Positions 32,498 to 39,980 of a stretch of DNA of 64,000 nucleotides are shown here, one piece after another. Source of the DNA: Actinomadura rudentiformis. GTDB taxonomy: Bacteria; Actinomycetota; Actinomycetes; Streptosporangiales; Streptosporangiaceae. The DNA lies in contig NZ_WBMT01000009.1 of the NCBI RefSeq assembly GCF_008923185.1, forward strand, positions 248,001 to 312,000, read 5' to 3'. The first letter of the stretch is position 1, and every line of letters starts with the position of its first letter. Under the pieces are notes generated by a model. It had not been told where the DNA came from. It worked only from the letters and a program-made list of their open reading frames with translations, and searched no databases. The translations under genes were made by a program, and so were the position numbers.

Positions 32498-33252
32498 CGA
32501 CCGCCGCCTCGCTTGAGATCAAGGGCCTCGCCTACGCCTATCCGGACGGGACGCAGGCCCTCTACGGCGTGGACGTGACGATCGGGCGCGGCGAGCGGGT
32601 GGCGCTGCTCGGCCCCAACGGTGCGGGGAAGACCACGCTCGTCCTGCACCTCAACGGCATCCTGTACGGCGGCCTCGGCAGCGTCCACGTCGGCGGGCTC
32701 GCGGTGGACCCCAAGGACAAGCAGGGCCTGCGGGAGATCCGGCGCCGGGTGGGCATCGTCTTCCAGGACCCCGACGACCAGCTCTTCATGCCCACGGTCC
32801 GCGAGGACGTCGCGTTCGGCCCGGCCAACCTCGGCGTACGCGGCGCCGAGCTGGACCGCCGGGTGGCCGGCGCATTGAGCAGGGTCGGTATGCAGGACGT
32901 CGCCGACCGGCCGCCGCAGCACCTCAGCTTCGGCCAGCGCCGCCGTGTGGCCGTCGCGACCGTGCTGGCCATGGAGCCGGAGATCCTCGTCCTGGACGAG
33001 CCGTCCTCCAACCTCGACCCGGCCAGCCGCCGCGAGCTCGCCGAGATCCTGCTGGGCCTGGACGTCACCGTCCTGATGGTCACGCACGACCTGCCGTACG
33101 CGGCGGAGCTCTGCCCCCGCTCGCTGATCCTGTCAGGCGGCGTGATCGTCGCTGATGGGCCGACCCTGGAGCTTCTCTCCGACGAGGAGCTGCTGGCCGC
33201 GCACCGGCTGGAGCTGCCGTTCGGGTTCGATCCCGCAATCCGGCACAGCTGA
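32494..33252 (+). CDS. nikO: ECF transporter ATPase, CbiO/NikO
   Basis: The GTG at 32494 overlaps the nikQ stop and gives a 252-residue ABC ATPase starting MTTAASLEIKGLAYAYPDG. Seen: Walker A GPNGAGKTT (about 40-48), Q-loop FQDPDDQLF (typical of ECF ATPases), signature LSFGQRRR, Walker B ILVLDEPSSNLDP and switch His (VTHDLPY). One ATPase for a single-substrate group I ECF importer is normal. It completes the metal uptake operon. A frame open upstream through nikQ is only a shadow. Confidence 0.95.
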   Translation: MTTAASLEIKGLAYAYPDGTQALYGVDVTIGRGERVALLGPNGAGKTTLVLHLNGILYGGLGSVHVGGLAVDPKDKQGLREIRRRVGIVFQDPDDQLFMPTVREDVAFGPANLGVRGAELDRRVAGALSRVGMQDVADRPPQHLSFGQRRRVAVATVLAMEPEILVLDEPSSNLDPASRRELAEILLGLDVTVLMVTHDLPYAAELCPRSLILSGGVIVADGPTLELLSDEELLAAHRLELPFGFDPAIRHS

Positions 33253-33305
33253 CTGTCTAAATAAAGCAAAGCGGGGATTCTGCTTGCTTCCGTCTCGCCT
33301 CTTCG

Positions 33306-33321
33306 GGAGACTCGTGTCTCC
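33306..33321 (+). terminator. Hairpin after nikO
   Basis: GGAGAC-TCGT-GTCTCC forms a perfect 6 bp stem 53 bp downstream of nikO. No T-tract follows, so it may be a weak terminator or processing site before the CooC-like gene. Confidence 0.4.
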
Positions 33322-33362
33322 TGAAAGTGGCAACGGTTTTCATATTCCGATCGGGGGCTTTC

Positions 33363-34337
33363 GTGAAGGTTGCGTTCGTGGGCAAGGGCGGCAGCGGCAA
33401 GACCACCCTGTCGTCCCTCTTCGTGCGGCACCTGGCCGCCCAGGGGCTGCCGGTGGTCGCGGTCGACGCCGACATCAACCAGCATCTCGGGGTGGCGCTC
33501 GGCCTCGACGAGGACCGCGCGGCCAAGATCCCGGCCATGGGCGAGCGGCTCACCGAGATCAAGGAATACCTTCGCGGTGACAACCCGCGTATCGCGTCCG
33601 CCGCCAGCATGGTGAAGACGACCCCGGCCGGGACGGGTTCGCGGTTGCTGAGCCTGGGCGGCGACGATCCGATCCACGCCCTCGGTCAGGACATCGCTGT
33701 GGGCGGTGCCGGCGACGACGCCACCTACGGCGCCACGTTGATGGCGACCGGCCCGTTCAACGACGACGACCTCGGGGTGGCCTGCTACCACTCCAAGACC
33801 GGCGCGGTGGAGCTCTACCTCAACCACCTGGCCGACGGGCCCGGGGAGTACGTGGTCGTGGACATGACGGCGGGCGCCGACACGTTCGCCTCCGGGCTCT
33901 TCACGCGGTTCGACCTGATGTTCCTGGTGGCAGAGCCGACCCGGAAGGGCGTCGGCGTCTACAAGCAGTACACCGAATACGCGCGCGACTACGACGTCGC
34001 CATCAAGGTCGTCGGCAACAAGGTGCAGAGCGACGAGGACGTCGCGTACCTGCGCGAGCACGTCGGCGACGACCTGCTGACCTGGCTCGGCCAGTCCAGC
34101 GCCGTCCGCGCCCTGGAGCAGGGGCGCGAGGGCGTCGGCCTGGAGACGGACAACGAGGCGGCGCTCGACCGGATGCGGTCGGCGGTGGACGCCTGCACGA
34201 AGGACTGGGACAAGTTCCAGCGGCAGGCCGTCGAGTTCCACGTGAAGAACGCGCGCAGCTGGGCCAACCGGGCCGTGGGTGAAGATCTGGAGACCCAGGT
34301 CGACCCGGAGTTCCGCTTTCCCGGCGTGCCGGTCTGA
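33363..34337 (+). CDS. CooC/MinD-like P-loop ATPase
   Basis: GTG at 33363 has GGGGG 7 nt upstream and gives 324 residues beginning MKVAFVGKGGSGKTTL, a deviant Walker A motif of the SIMIBI (MinD/ArsA/CooC) class. The following VVAVDADINQHLGVALGL and later VVVDMTAGADTFASGLF are the expected switch and Walker B regions. The order and size resemble COG3640 (CooC, which loads nickel into CO dehydrogenase). I cannot see a clear C-x-C metal motif, so metal handling is inferred mainly from its position directly after the nickel transporter. Its client protein is not in the window. Confidence 0.8.
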   Translation: MKVAFVGKGGSGKTTLSSLFVRHLAAQGLPVVAVDADINQHLGVALGLDEDRAAKIPAMGERLTEIKEYLRGDNPRIASAASMVKTTPAGTGSRLLSLGGDDPIHALGQDIAVGGAGDDATYGATLMATGPFNDDDLGVACYHSKTGAVELYLNHLADGPGEYVVVDMTAGADTFASGLFTRFDLMFLVAEPTRKGVGVYKQYTEYARDYDVAIKVVGNKVQSDEDVAYLREHVGDDLLTWLGQSSAVRALEQGREGVGLETDNEAALDRMRSAVDACTKDWDKFQRQAVEFHVKNARSWANRAVGEDLETQVDPEFRFPGVPV

Positions 34338-34344
34338 CGGTGCG

Positions 34345-34385
34345 GTCTGGCAGTGGGGCGGGCCGGTCTGGCAGTGGGGTCTAGC
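34345..34385. repeat. Short direct repeat
   Basis: GGTCTGGCAGTGGGG occurs twice (starting about 34345 and 34367) in the gap between the CooC-like and the membrane protein genes. Confidence 0.7.
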
Positions 34386-34417
34386 GACGCTGCGTGATCC
34401 CGATTAACCTGCGCGCC

Positions 34418-35542
34418 ATGACGACGCGGCGGGTGCTGGGAACCCTCATAGGCGCGGTGGGCCCGATGGCCTTGATCGCTCTGCTCCTCGGGAACCAGTG
34501 GGTCTACGACAAGTTCATCAGATCCGACCTGGCACGCGAGAGCGGCTTTTTCAGCCCGCTGCTGAACTGGCTGTTCTATCCCAACTGGAGGTTGACGAGC
34601 CAGGGCCGGTTCCGTGACTTCACGTGGGTCGCGGTCCAGGACCTCAGCATCCTGCTGATGTTCGTGGTGCTGGCGGCCCTGGTCTTCGCGGCCGCCCGGA
34701 CGATCAACCCCGACCGCGGCGCCATGAACGTGGTGGTGCTGGGCTGGTGGGCGACGGTGGTCGCCGGTGGCTTTTCCGGGTTCGTGAACGGCGTGCTCCA
34801 GAAGATCGTTCTCGACTACCCGACCGACTTCGGCAACACGTCCGTCTACTGGCTGGTGATGGCGCGTGGCGGGACGTTCGGGCTGCTGTTCGGCTGGCTG
34901 GCGGGTGTCGGCGCGCTGGTCGGCTACCTGATGACCCGCCCCAAGGCAGGTGCGGGCGCGATGCAGCCCGGCCAGCCCGGTGCTTCCGCGCCGGGAGGGC
35001 CGCAGCCGATCCCCGCGGGTCACCCCGCCGCGATGCCGTACGTGCCACCCGCTCAGCCGCCCTACATGCCCGGTCAGCCTGGGGCGCCTGGTCAGCCGGG
35101 AGTACCTGGACAGTCCGGGATGCCCGGTCAGTCGGGTGGGCCCGGTCAGTCGGGTGCGGCCGGGCAGCCGTACGCGCCAGGCCAGGCCTATGCACCAGGC
35201 CAGCCCTACGCGCCGGGCCAGCCGTACGGATCCGGCCAGCCGCAGCCGCCGTGGAGCGGCGGCCCAGGACAGGCCGCCGCCCCGGCAGGACCTGCCGGGC
35301 CTGCTGGATACGCCCAGCAGCCCGGGTACCAGCCGCAGCCGCCCGCCGCTGAGCCTCCCGCGCCCCCCATCACGCCTCCTGCGGAGCCTGAGAAGGCCAC
35401 CGAGGACACTCCGGCGCCTGAGCCCGCCGACGACACGCCGGAACGCTCGGAGGCGGCACAGGACGAGCCCAAGGCGCCCGGGCAGACCCCTCCCGCGAGC
35501 ACGGAGACCAGGACGGACGACGGGCTGCAGCCGCCGCGGTGA
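34418..35542 (+). CDS. Membrane protein with collagen-like Pro/Gly/Gln tail
   Basis: The ATG at 34418 (MTTRRVLG) is preferred; an in-frame GTG lies eight codons upstream. Residues about 6-180 contain four membrane helices (TLIGAVGPMALIALLLG, ILLMFVVLAALVFAAART, VVVLGWWATVVAGGFSGF, GTFGLLFGWLAGVGALVGYL). The last 190 residues are cytoplasmic or extracellular low-complexity sequence with GQPGAPGQPGVPGQSGMPGQ-type repeats and GQPYAPGQ repeats, then an acidic Pro/Glu tail. Only the membrane part looks conserved. Function unknown. A scaffold or cell-surface role for the tail is a guess. Confidence 0.8.
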   Translation: MTTRRVLGTLIGAVGPMALIALLLGNQWVYDKFIRSDLARESGFFSPLLNWLFYPNWRLTSQGRFRDFTWVAVQDLSILLMFVVLAALVFAAARTINPDRGAMNVVVLGWWATVVAGGFSGFVNGVLQKIVLDYPTDFGNTSVYWLVMARGGTFGLLFGWLAGVGALVGYLMTRPKAGAGAMQPGQPGASAPGGPQPIPAGHPAAMPYVPPAQPPYMPGQPGAPGQPGVPGQSGMPGQSGGPGQSGAAGQPYAPGQAYAPGQPYAPGQPYGSGQPQPPWSGGPGQAAAPAGPAGPAGYAQQPGYQPQPPAAEPPAPPITPPAEPEKATEDTPAPEPADDTPERSEAAQDEPKAPGQTPPASTETRTDDGLQPPR

Positions 35543-35585
35543 CCCGGGCGCCGGCCCGCCCGGCCCGCCTGGGAGAATCGGCGTC

Positions 35586-36062
35586 ATGCGCGTGTTTCTT
35601 GGAACCGACCATGCCGGCTTCGAGTTGAAGGAGCACTTGGTCTCCTGGCTGAAGGCGAACGGCCACGATGCCGTCGACTGCGGGGCGTTCCTCTACGACG
35701 CCGTCGACGACTACCCGCCGTTCGTGCTGCGGGCCGCGACGAAGGTCGCCGCCGAGCCGGGCAGCCTCGGCATCGTGATCGGTGGCTCGGGCAACGGCGA
35801 GCAGATCGCCGCCAACAAGGTCAAGGGCGTCCGTGCCGCGCTGGTCTGGAACGAGGAGACCGCGAAGCTCGCCCGGGAGCACAACGACGCCAACGTCATC
35901 AGCATCGGCGCCCGCCAGCACGACTACGACACCGCGACCCGGTTCGTCCAGATCTTCCTCGGCACGCCCTACTCCGAGGAGCCGCGGCACACCCGCCGCA
36001 TCACGATGCTCAGCGAGTACGAGGACACCGGCGAGCTTCCGCCGCTACCGAGCGAAGGCTGA
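35586..36062 (+). CDS. rpiB: Ribose-5-phosphate isomerase B
   Basis: This 158-residue enzyme interconverts ribose 5-phosphate and ribulose 5-phosphate in the pentose phosphate pathway. Seen: N-terminal GTDHAGFELK (Asp8, His9), GGSGNGEQIAANK with Glu72 where E. coli RpiB has the catalytic Cys (the mycobacterial-type active site), and VISIGARQHD. GGGAGA lies 9 nt before the ATG. In mycobacteria rpiB is next to the Rv2466c gene; here they are 5 kb apart. Its stop is part of a palindrome that also holds the stop of the convergent small gene. Confidence 0.95.
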   Translation: MRVFLGTDHAGFELKEHLVSWLKANGHDAVDCGAFLYDAVDDYPPFVLRAATKVAAEPGSLGIVIGGSGNGEQIAANKVKGVRAALVWNEETAKLAREHNDANVISIGARQHDYDTATRFVQIFLGTPYSEEPRHTRRITMLSEYEDTGELPPLPSEG

Positions 36063-36075
36063 CCCGCGAGGGTCA
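36060..36075. terminator. Stop-codon palindrome between convergent genes
   Basis: TGACCC-GCGA-GGGTCA is a perfect 6 bp hairpin. The first TGA ends rpiB; the last TCA is the complement of the TGA that ends the minus-strand small gene. It could serve as a weak bidirectional terminator. Confidence 0.5.
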
Positions 36076-36273
36076 GGTGCGCCGAGGGGGTGCGCCGCGC
36101 TTGCCCAGCCGGCGGCGTTCCCCCTTCGGGGGCTTGGTGGGTTTGGTGCTTTCGGCGTTCTTCGGCGCGCCGGCGGCGTTCGCGGGCGGTTCCTCGCCCT
36201 CGGCGCGGGGCCGGGACACATCCCGTGCCCGCATCGCCGCGTCGACAGTGATCCGCATGCCAGGTTGACCCAC
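36073..36273 (-). CDS. Small conserved-looking basic protein
   Basis: A 66-residue frame starting at GTG 36273 with GGGAGG 9 nt upstream. It reads MGQPGMRITVDAAMRARDVS and then a disordered Pro/Ala/Lys/Arg-rich tail (KPTKPPKGERRRLGKRG). The beginning resembles small actinobacterial proteins that begin with RxTVDxAMRARDVSRP, a match I recall but cannot check. It is convergent with rpiB and shares a stop-codon palindrome. Function unknown; the basic tail could bind nucleic acid. Confidence 0.55.
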   Translation of the reverse strand: MGQPGMRITVDAAMRARDVSRPRAEGEEPPANAAGAPKNAESTKPTKPPKGERRRLGKRGAPPRRT

Positions 36274-36441
36274 GTGGCGCACCTCCCGGTCACTCAGACC
36301 ACCATTGGACACCACGGAGCGGGGTCCGGCGCAAGAGCAGGGCCCGGATCGCTGACTTCGCGTGTCTGGATCATCGCGAAGAGTCATGGGTGGCGCGGAT
36401 GCCCCTCGATCGGCGCAGATGCTCGATACAGTTCCGGAGTC

Positions 36442-37557
36442 ATGCTGCAACGTCTGGTCCACCTGCTTCCGCCACGAGTGCGTGCCTTCCTGCGCAGGAT
36501 TCCCATACTCGTGCGCATCTACAGGTGGCTCCGGCAGGGGAAGCTGACCCGGGAACGCTATGTGTTCGTGGCGCTCGCGGTGCTCACGATGGTCGTGGGG
36601 CTCGCCGCCACTGACTCGAGTGGGTGGGCGCCGTCCGGCGCGCTCGTGCTGACCGTGCTCGGCGGCGGTCTGCTGCTCAAGGTGCGCACCCTGCTGGCGT
36701 TGCTCGGCGTGGTCCTGGTCATGGTGGTCTACAACGCGTGGGACGACCGTTCCGCCGTCGGGCCGGGGATGATCGCGACGCTGGTCATCACCACGGTGCT
36801 CGCCGTCACGCTCGCCCGCACCCGGCAGCAGCTCGGCGTGCAGGGACTGCGCGGCGACTCCATGTTGCTGGAGCTGCGCGACCGGCTACGGCGGCAGGGC
36901 CAGATGCCCGAGCTCCCCGAGGGCTGGGATTCCCAGGTGGTGATGTTGCAGGCGGGCGGATCGTCGTTCGGCGGCGACTTCGTGGTCTCCACCTGCGACG
37001 GCGACACCCTCGAAGTAGCGCTGGTGGACGTCTCGGGCAAGGGCACCGACGCCGGCACCCGCGCGCTGATGTTGTCCGGCGCTTTCGGCGGCTTGCTTGG
37101 ATCGATCCAGAGTGACCGTTTCCTTCCGGCGTGCAATGCCTATCTGCAGCGGCAACGCTGGGACGAGGGCTTCGTCACGGCGGTGCACCTGGTGATCGAT
37201 CTGGCCACCGGCGAGTACCGCGTGGCGTCCGCCGGGCACCCGCCCGCCGTCCAGTTCGACGCGGGCAGCGGCACGTGGCAGGTCAGCTCCGCCAAGGGCG
37301 TGGTGCTCGGGGTCGTCCCCGACCTGCGGTCCGAGCCCGAGCAAGGCCTGCTGCGCCCCGGCGACGCGCTGCTGCTCTACACCGACGGCCTGGTCGAGAC
37401 CCCGGGCCGCGACCTGGACGCGGGCATCGACCGGCTCCTGGGCGAGGCCGAACGGCTGGTCCCCGAGGGATTCCGCGTCGGCGCCAAGGAGCTCGTCGAA
37501 CGCATGCACGCCGCCCGCGACGACGACTGCGCTCTCGTCCTCATCTGGCGTACCTGA
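36442..37557 (+). CDS. Membrane PP2C/SpoIIE-type phosphatase
   Basis: ATG 36442 (CCGGAG 3-4 nt upstream) starts a 371-residue protein. Four membrane helices are likely in residues 40-125 (YVFVALAVLTMVVGLAA, LVLTVLGGGLLL, LLALLGVVLVMVVY, MIATLVITTVLAVTLA). A cytoplasmic SpoIIE-like Ser/Thr phosphatase domain follows (about 160-370) with metal-site motifs GGDFV, VDVSGKGTDA, ASAGHPPAV, LLYTDGLVE and DDCALVLIW. Such enzymes dephosphorylate anti-anti-sigma factors and release sigma factors. No RsbW/RsbV-like genes are next to it, so the target is unknown. Confidence 0.9.
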   Translation: MLQRLVHLLPPRVRAFLRRIPILVRIYRWLRQGKLTRERYVFVALAVLTMVVGLAATDSSGWAPSGALVLTVLGGGLLLKVRTLLALLGVVLVMVVYNAWDDRSAVGPGMIATLVITTVLAVTLARTRQQLGVQGLRGDSMLLELRDRLRRQGQMPELPEGWDSQVVMLQAGGSSFGGDFVVSTCDGDTLEVALVDVSGKGTDAGTRALMLSGAFGGLLGSIQSDRFLPACNAYLQRQRWDEGFVTAVHLVIDLATGEYRVASAGHPPAVQFDAGSGTWQVSSAKGVVLGVVPDLRSEPEQGLLRPGDALLLYTDGLVETPGRDLDAGIDRLLGEAERLVPEGFRVGAKELVERMHAARDDDCALVLIWRT

Positions 37558-37602
37558 GTGCCGAATGCGTGCCTGAGTAACGCATACCTGAGTGGGAGAA
37601 CG

Positions 37603-38217
37603 ATGACGGATCTCGTCCTTGACCATCTCGTCTACGCGACCCCGGATCTGAAGGCGGCGGTGTCGGACATCGCGGCCCGTACGGGCGTGACGCCGGTCGA
37701 AGGCGGCCCCCATCCGGGTCTCGGCACCCGCAACCACCTGCTGGGGCTCGGCGGTAACGCGTATCTGGAGGTCATCGGGCCGGATCCGGACCAGGCCGAC
37801 CCTGAGGGGCCCCGGCCGTTCGGGATCGACGATCTCACCGCTCCCGCGCTGGTGGCCTGGGCGGCGGGCACGACCGAGCTGGACGCGAGCGTCGAACGGG
37901 CACGGGCGGCGGGACACGACCCCGGACCATCCGCCGGCATGTCCCGGCTACGGCCCGACGGCGAGCTGCTGAGCTGGCGGCTCACCCCACCGCGGACGGG
38001 CGTGCTGCCGTTCCTGATCGACTGGGGTGAGACGGATCATCCGGCGGGTGCGCTGCCGGTGGTGCCGTTGCTCTCGTTCGAGGCGGTCCATCCCGACCCC
38101 GAGTCCGTGCGCGGCGCGCTGGCCGCCCTCGGTGCCCGGCTGACCGTGCGGAAGGGGCCGGGAATCGCGCTGATCGCCCGTCTGGACGGGCCTGTGGGCC
38201 CTGTCACACTCGACTGA
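37603..38217 (+). CDS. VOC/glyoxalase-like domain protein
   Basis: ATG 37603 has GGGAGA close upstream and yields 204 residues with two glyoxalase-like halves (LDHLVYATPDLKAAVSDI, GGPHPGLGTRNHLLGLGG, YLEVIGPDPDQ; then LSFEAVHPDPESVRGAL). It matches the Glyoxalase_3-like family (DUF with LDHLVYATPDL), whose substrates are unknown. His residues in LDHLV and TRNHLL could bind a metal. The leader has the near-repeat CTGAGT three times (GCGTACCTGAGT, GCGTGCCTGAGT, GCATACCTGAGT), the first overlapping the upstream phosphatase stop. Confidence 0.85.
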   Translation: MTDLVLDHLVYATPDLKAAVSDIAARTGVTPVEGGPHPGLGTRNHLLGLGGNAYLEVIGPDPDQADPEGPRPFGIDDLTAPALVAWAAGTTELDASVERARAAGHDPGPSAGMSRLRPDGELLSWRLTPPRTGVLPFLIDWGETDHPAGALPVVPLLSFEAVHPDPESVRGALAALGARLTVRKGPGIALIARLDGPVGPVTLD

Positions 38218-38559
38218 CCAGCGCCGAATCCGCCCCGCCCGACAGGAAACGTGATCTTTACTTTGATGTTTCACCCTGTGCACAGAGGGCGTGCAGAGTA
38301 CTAAGCAGATCGGCAACCGGGCCGGTCCCGCCGGACCCTCCTCGGCGGGCGGGACCGGGAACGGTTGGCGGCACCGAAGGCGATGTCCGCGCGGACGGCA
38401 CCCCAGGGGTGGGAGGCGCCGGGCGCGCGGGCATCGGCTCAGGTTTCGCCGCGCACCGTTCGGTAAGAACCAGTTGGGCTGATCGTTTTACAGGTTCATT
38501 CCGCGCAGGCCCCCCGCGTGGACGCTGTACGGCGTGCTGGGGAGGGGGTCGCCGCGGGA
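38218..38559. promoter_or_regulatory. Gene-free region with hairpin
   Basis: About 340 bp between the VOC gene and the kinase gene. CCGGTCCCGCC (38322-38332) pairs with GGCGGGACCGG (38348-38358), an 11 bp stem with a 15-nt loop, which probably ends the upstream transcript. A short AT-rich piece (GATCTTTACTTTGATG, near 38252) may be part of a promoter. No gene is supported. Confidence 0.5.
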
Positions 38560-39927
38560 ATGCGCGTCCAGAGGGTGCGCTGGCGTCCATCGCGCTGGTC
38601 GCTGCAGACCCGGGTGACGGCGGTGTCGATCGCCGTCGCGGGCACCCTGCTGATCCTCGGCGTCACGGTGTTCTACGTCACGGTCCGCCACGCACTCTAC
38701 GAGGGGCTGCACGAACGCGGTGCCGTGGCCATCAAGCTTCTTGAGGATGACCTCCAGCGGTCCGACCCGCCGGCCGTGCTGGCCCCGGAGGTGACCGGGT
38801 TCTCCCTGATCCAGGTGGTGGACGACCAAGGTGTGGTCGTCGCGTCGAGCCCGATCCTCGCCGGCCATCCCGCGATGACCGCGCGCCGCCCGTCCGAGGA
38901 GCGTGAGCGGCAGTCGGAGACCATCACCGTGCCGGGCGTGTCGAGCCGGGTCTACATCGTGAGCGAGCGGGTGCGGGCGCCGGGTGGCTGGCGGACGATC
39001 CACGTCGGCTCCCCGATGGCCGATCTGGACCATGCCCGGGGGTTCTTCCTGGGCGCGCTCGGCGTCTCGGTGGTGCTGATCTCCTGCGTGGTCGGCGTGG
39101 CCGTCCGGCGCGCGGTCCGGCGGGCGACGCGGCCCGTGTGCGTGATGAGCGCCGAGCTGGCGGCGATCACCGGAGGGGAACCGATCCGGCGGGTGACCGT
39201 GCCCGACACCGCCGACGAGGTGTCGGAGCTGGCCGACTCGATCAACCGGACGCTGCGCCGCCTGGAGGGCGTGGTCGAGCGGCAGCGGGGGTTCGTCGCG
39301 GACGTCTCCCACGAGCTGCGCAGCCCACTCACCGGCCTGCGCGCCCAGCTCGAGGTGGCGCTGGAACACCCCGAGGACGAGGACTGGCCGGCGGTCGCCC
39401 GGGCCGCGCTCGGCGACGCCGACCGGCTCCAGAACATCGTCACCGACCTGCTGATCATGGCCAAGCTGGAGGCCGGGCTGCGGCTGGACCGCCGGCCGGT
39501 CGATCTGGGCGATCTCGCTCACACCGAGGCGGCACGGCGCCGCCGGCGGGTGCCGATCGAGGTGGAGGCGGACGAGGGCGTCATCGTCGAGGGCACCCAG
39601 ATGCACCTGGTCCGGCTGCTCACCAATCTGCTCGACAACGCCGAACGCCACGCAGCCTCGCTGGTGCGGGTGACGGTGCGCGCAGAGGAGGACACGGCGG
39701 TGCTGGAGGTGTCCGACGACGGCGCGGGCATCCCCGTCCAGGACCGGGAGCTGGTGTTCCGGCGGTTCCAGCGCCTGGACGAGAGCCGCAAGCGCGACAG
39801 CGGCGGCACCGGGCTGGGGCTGCCGATCTCCCGGGAGATCGCCGCCGCGCACGACGGCACGCTCGAGGCTGCCGACAGCGACGGGGGTGCGCGGCTGGTT
39901 CTGCGGCTGCCACTGAAAGGCAAGTAG
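38560..39927 (+). CDS. Orphan sensor histidine kinase
   Basis: ATG 38560 follows GGGGAGGGGG by 10 nt; an in-frame GTG at 38518 is possible. The 455-residue kinase has TM1 (about 16-42), an extracytoplasmic sensor (about 45-160), TM2 (162-185), HAMP, HisKA with His251 (VADVSHELRSPL), N box (TNLLDNAERH), and G boxes (DDGAGIP, GGTGLGLPI). No response regulator is adjacent: upstream is the VOC gene and downstream a convergent amidase. Its partner must be elsewhere. The signal is unknown. Confidence 0.92.
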   Translation: MRVQRVRWRPSRWSLQTRVTAVSIAVAGTLLILGVTVFYVTVRHALYEGLHERGAVAIKLLEDDLQRSDPPAVLAPEVTGFSLIQVVDDQGVVVASSPILAGHPAMTARRPSEERERQSETITVPGVSSRVYIVSERVRAPGGWRTIHVGSPMADLDHARGFFLGALGVSVVLISCVVGVAVRRAVRRATRPVCVMSAELAAITGGEPIRRVTVPDTADEVSELADSINRTLRRLEGVVERQRGFVADVSHELRSPLTGLRAQLEVALEHPEDEDWPAVARAALGDADRLQNIVTDLLIMAKLEAGLRLDRRPVDLGDLAHTEAARRRRRVPIEVEADEGVIVEGTQMHLVRLLTNLLDNAERHAASLVRVTVRAEEDTAVLEVSDDGAGIPVQDRELVFRRFQRLDESRKRDSGGTGLGLPISREIAAAHDGTLEAADSDGGARLVLRLPLKGK

Positions 39928-39980
39928 GCAGGAGGGCGTCACCATGGGCCGGCCCGACCCGCTGATCACCGCGCTCGCGT

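Noticed and set aside
33220..33252. tRNA T-arm-like string GGTTCGATCCCGCAATCC
   Set aside because: It is inside the end of nikO (encodes GFDPAIRHS) and has no matching acceptor, D or anticodon arms.
38258..38590. Minus-strand frame of 110 residues in the gap before the orphan kinase
   Set aside because: Third codon positions are not GC-biased in its C-terminal part, the product is Pro-rich and no start site is convincing.
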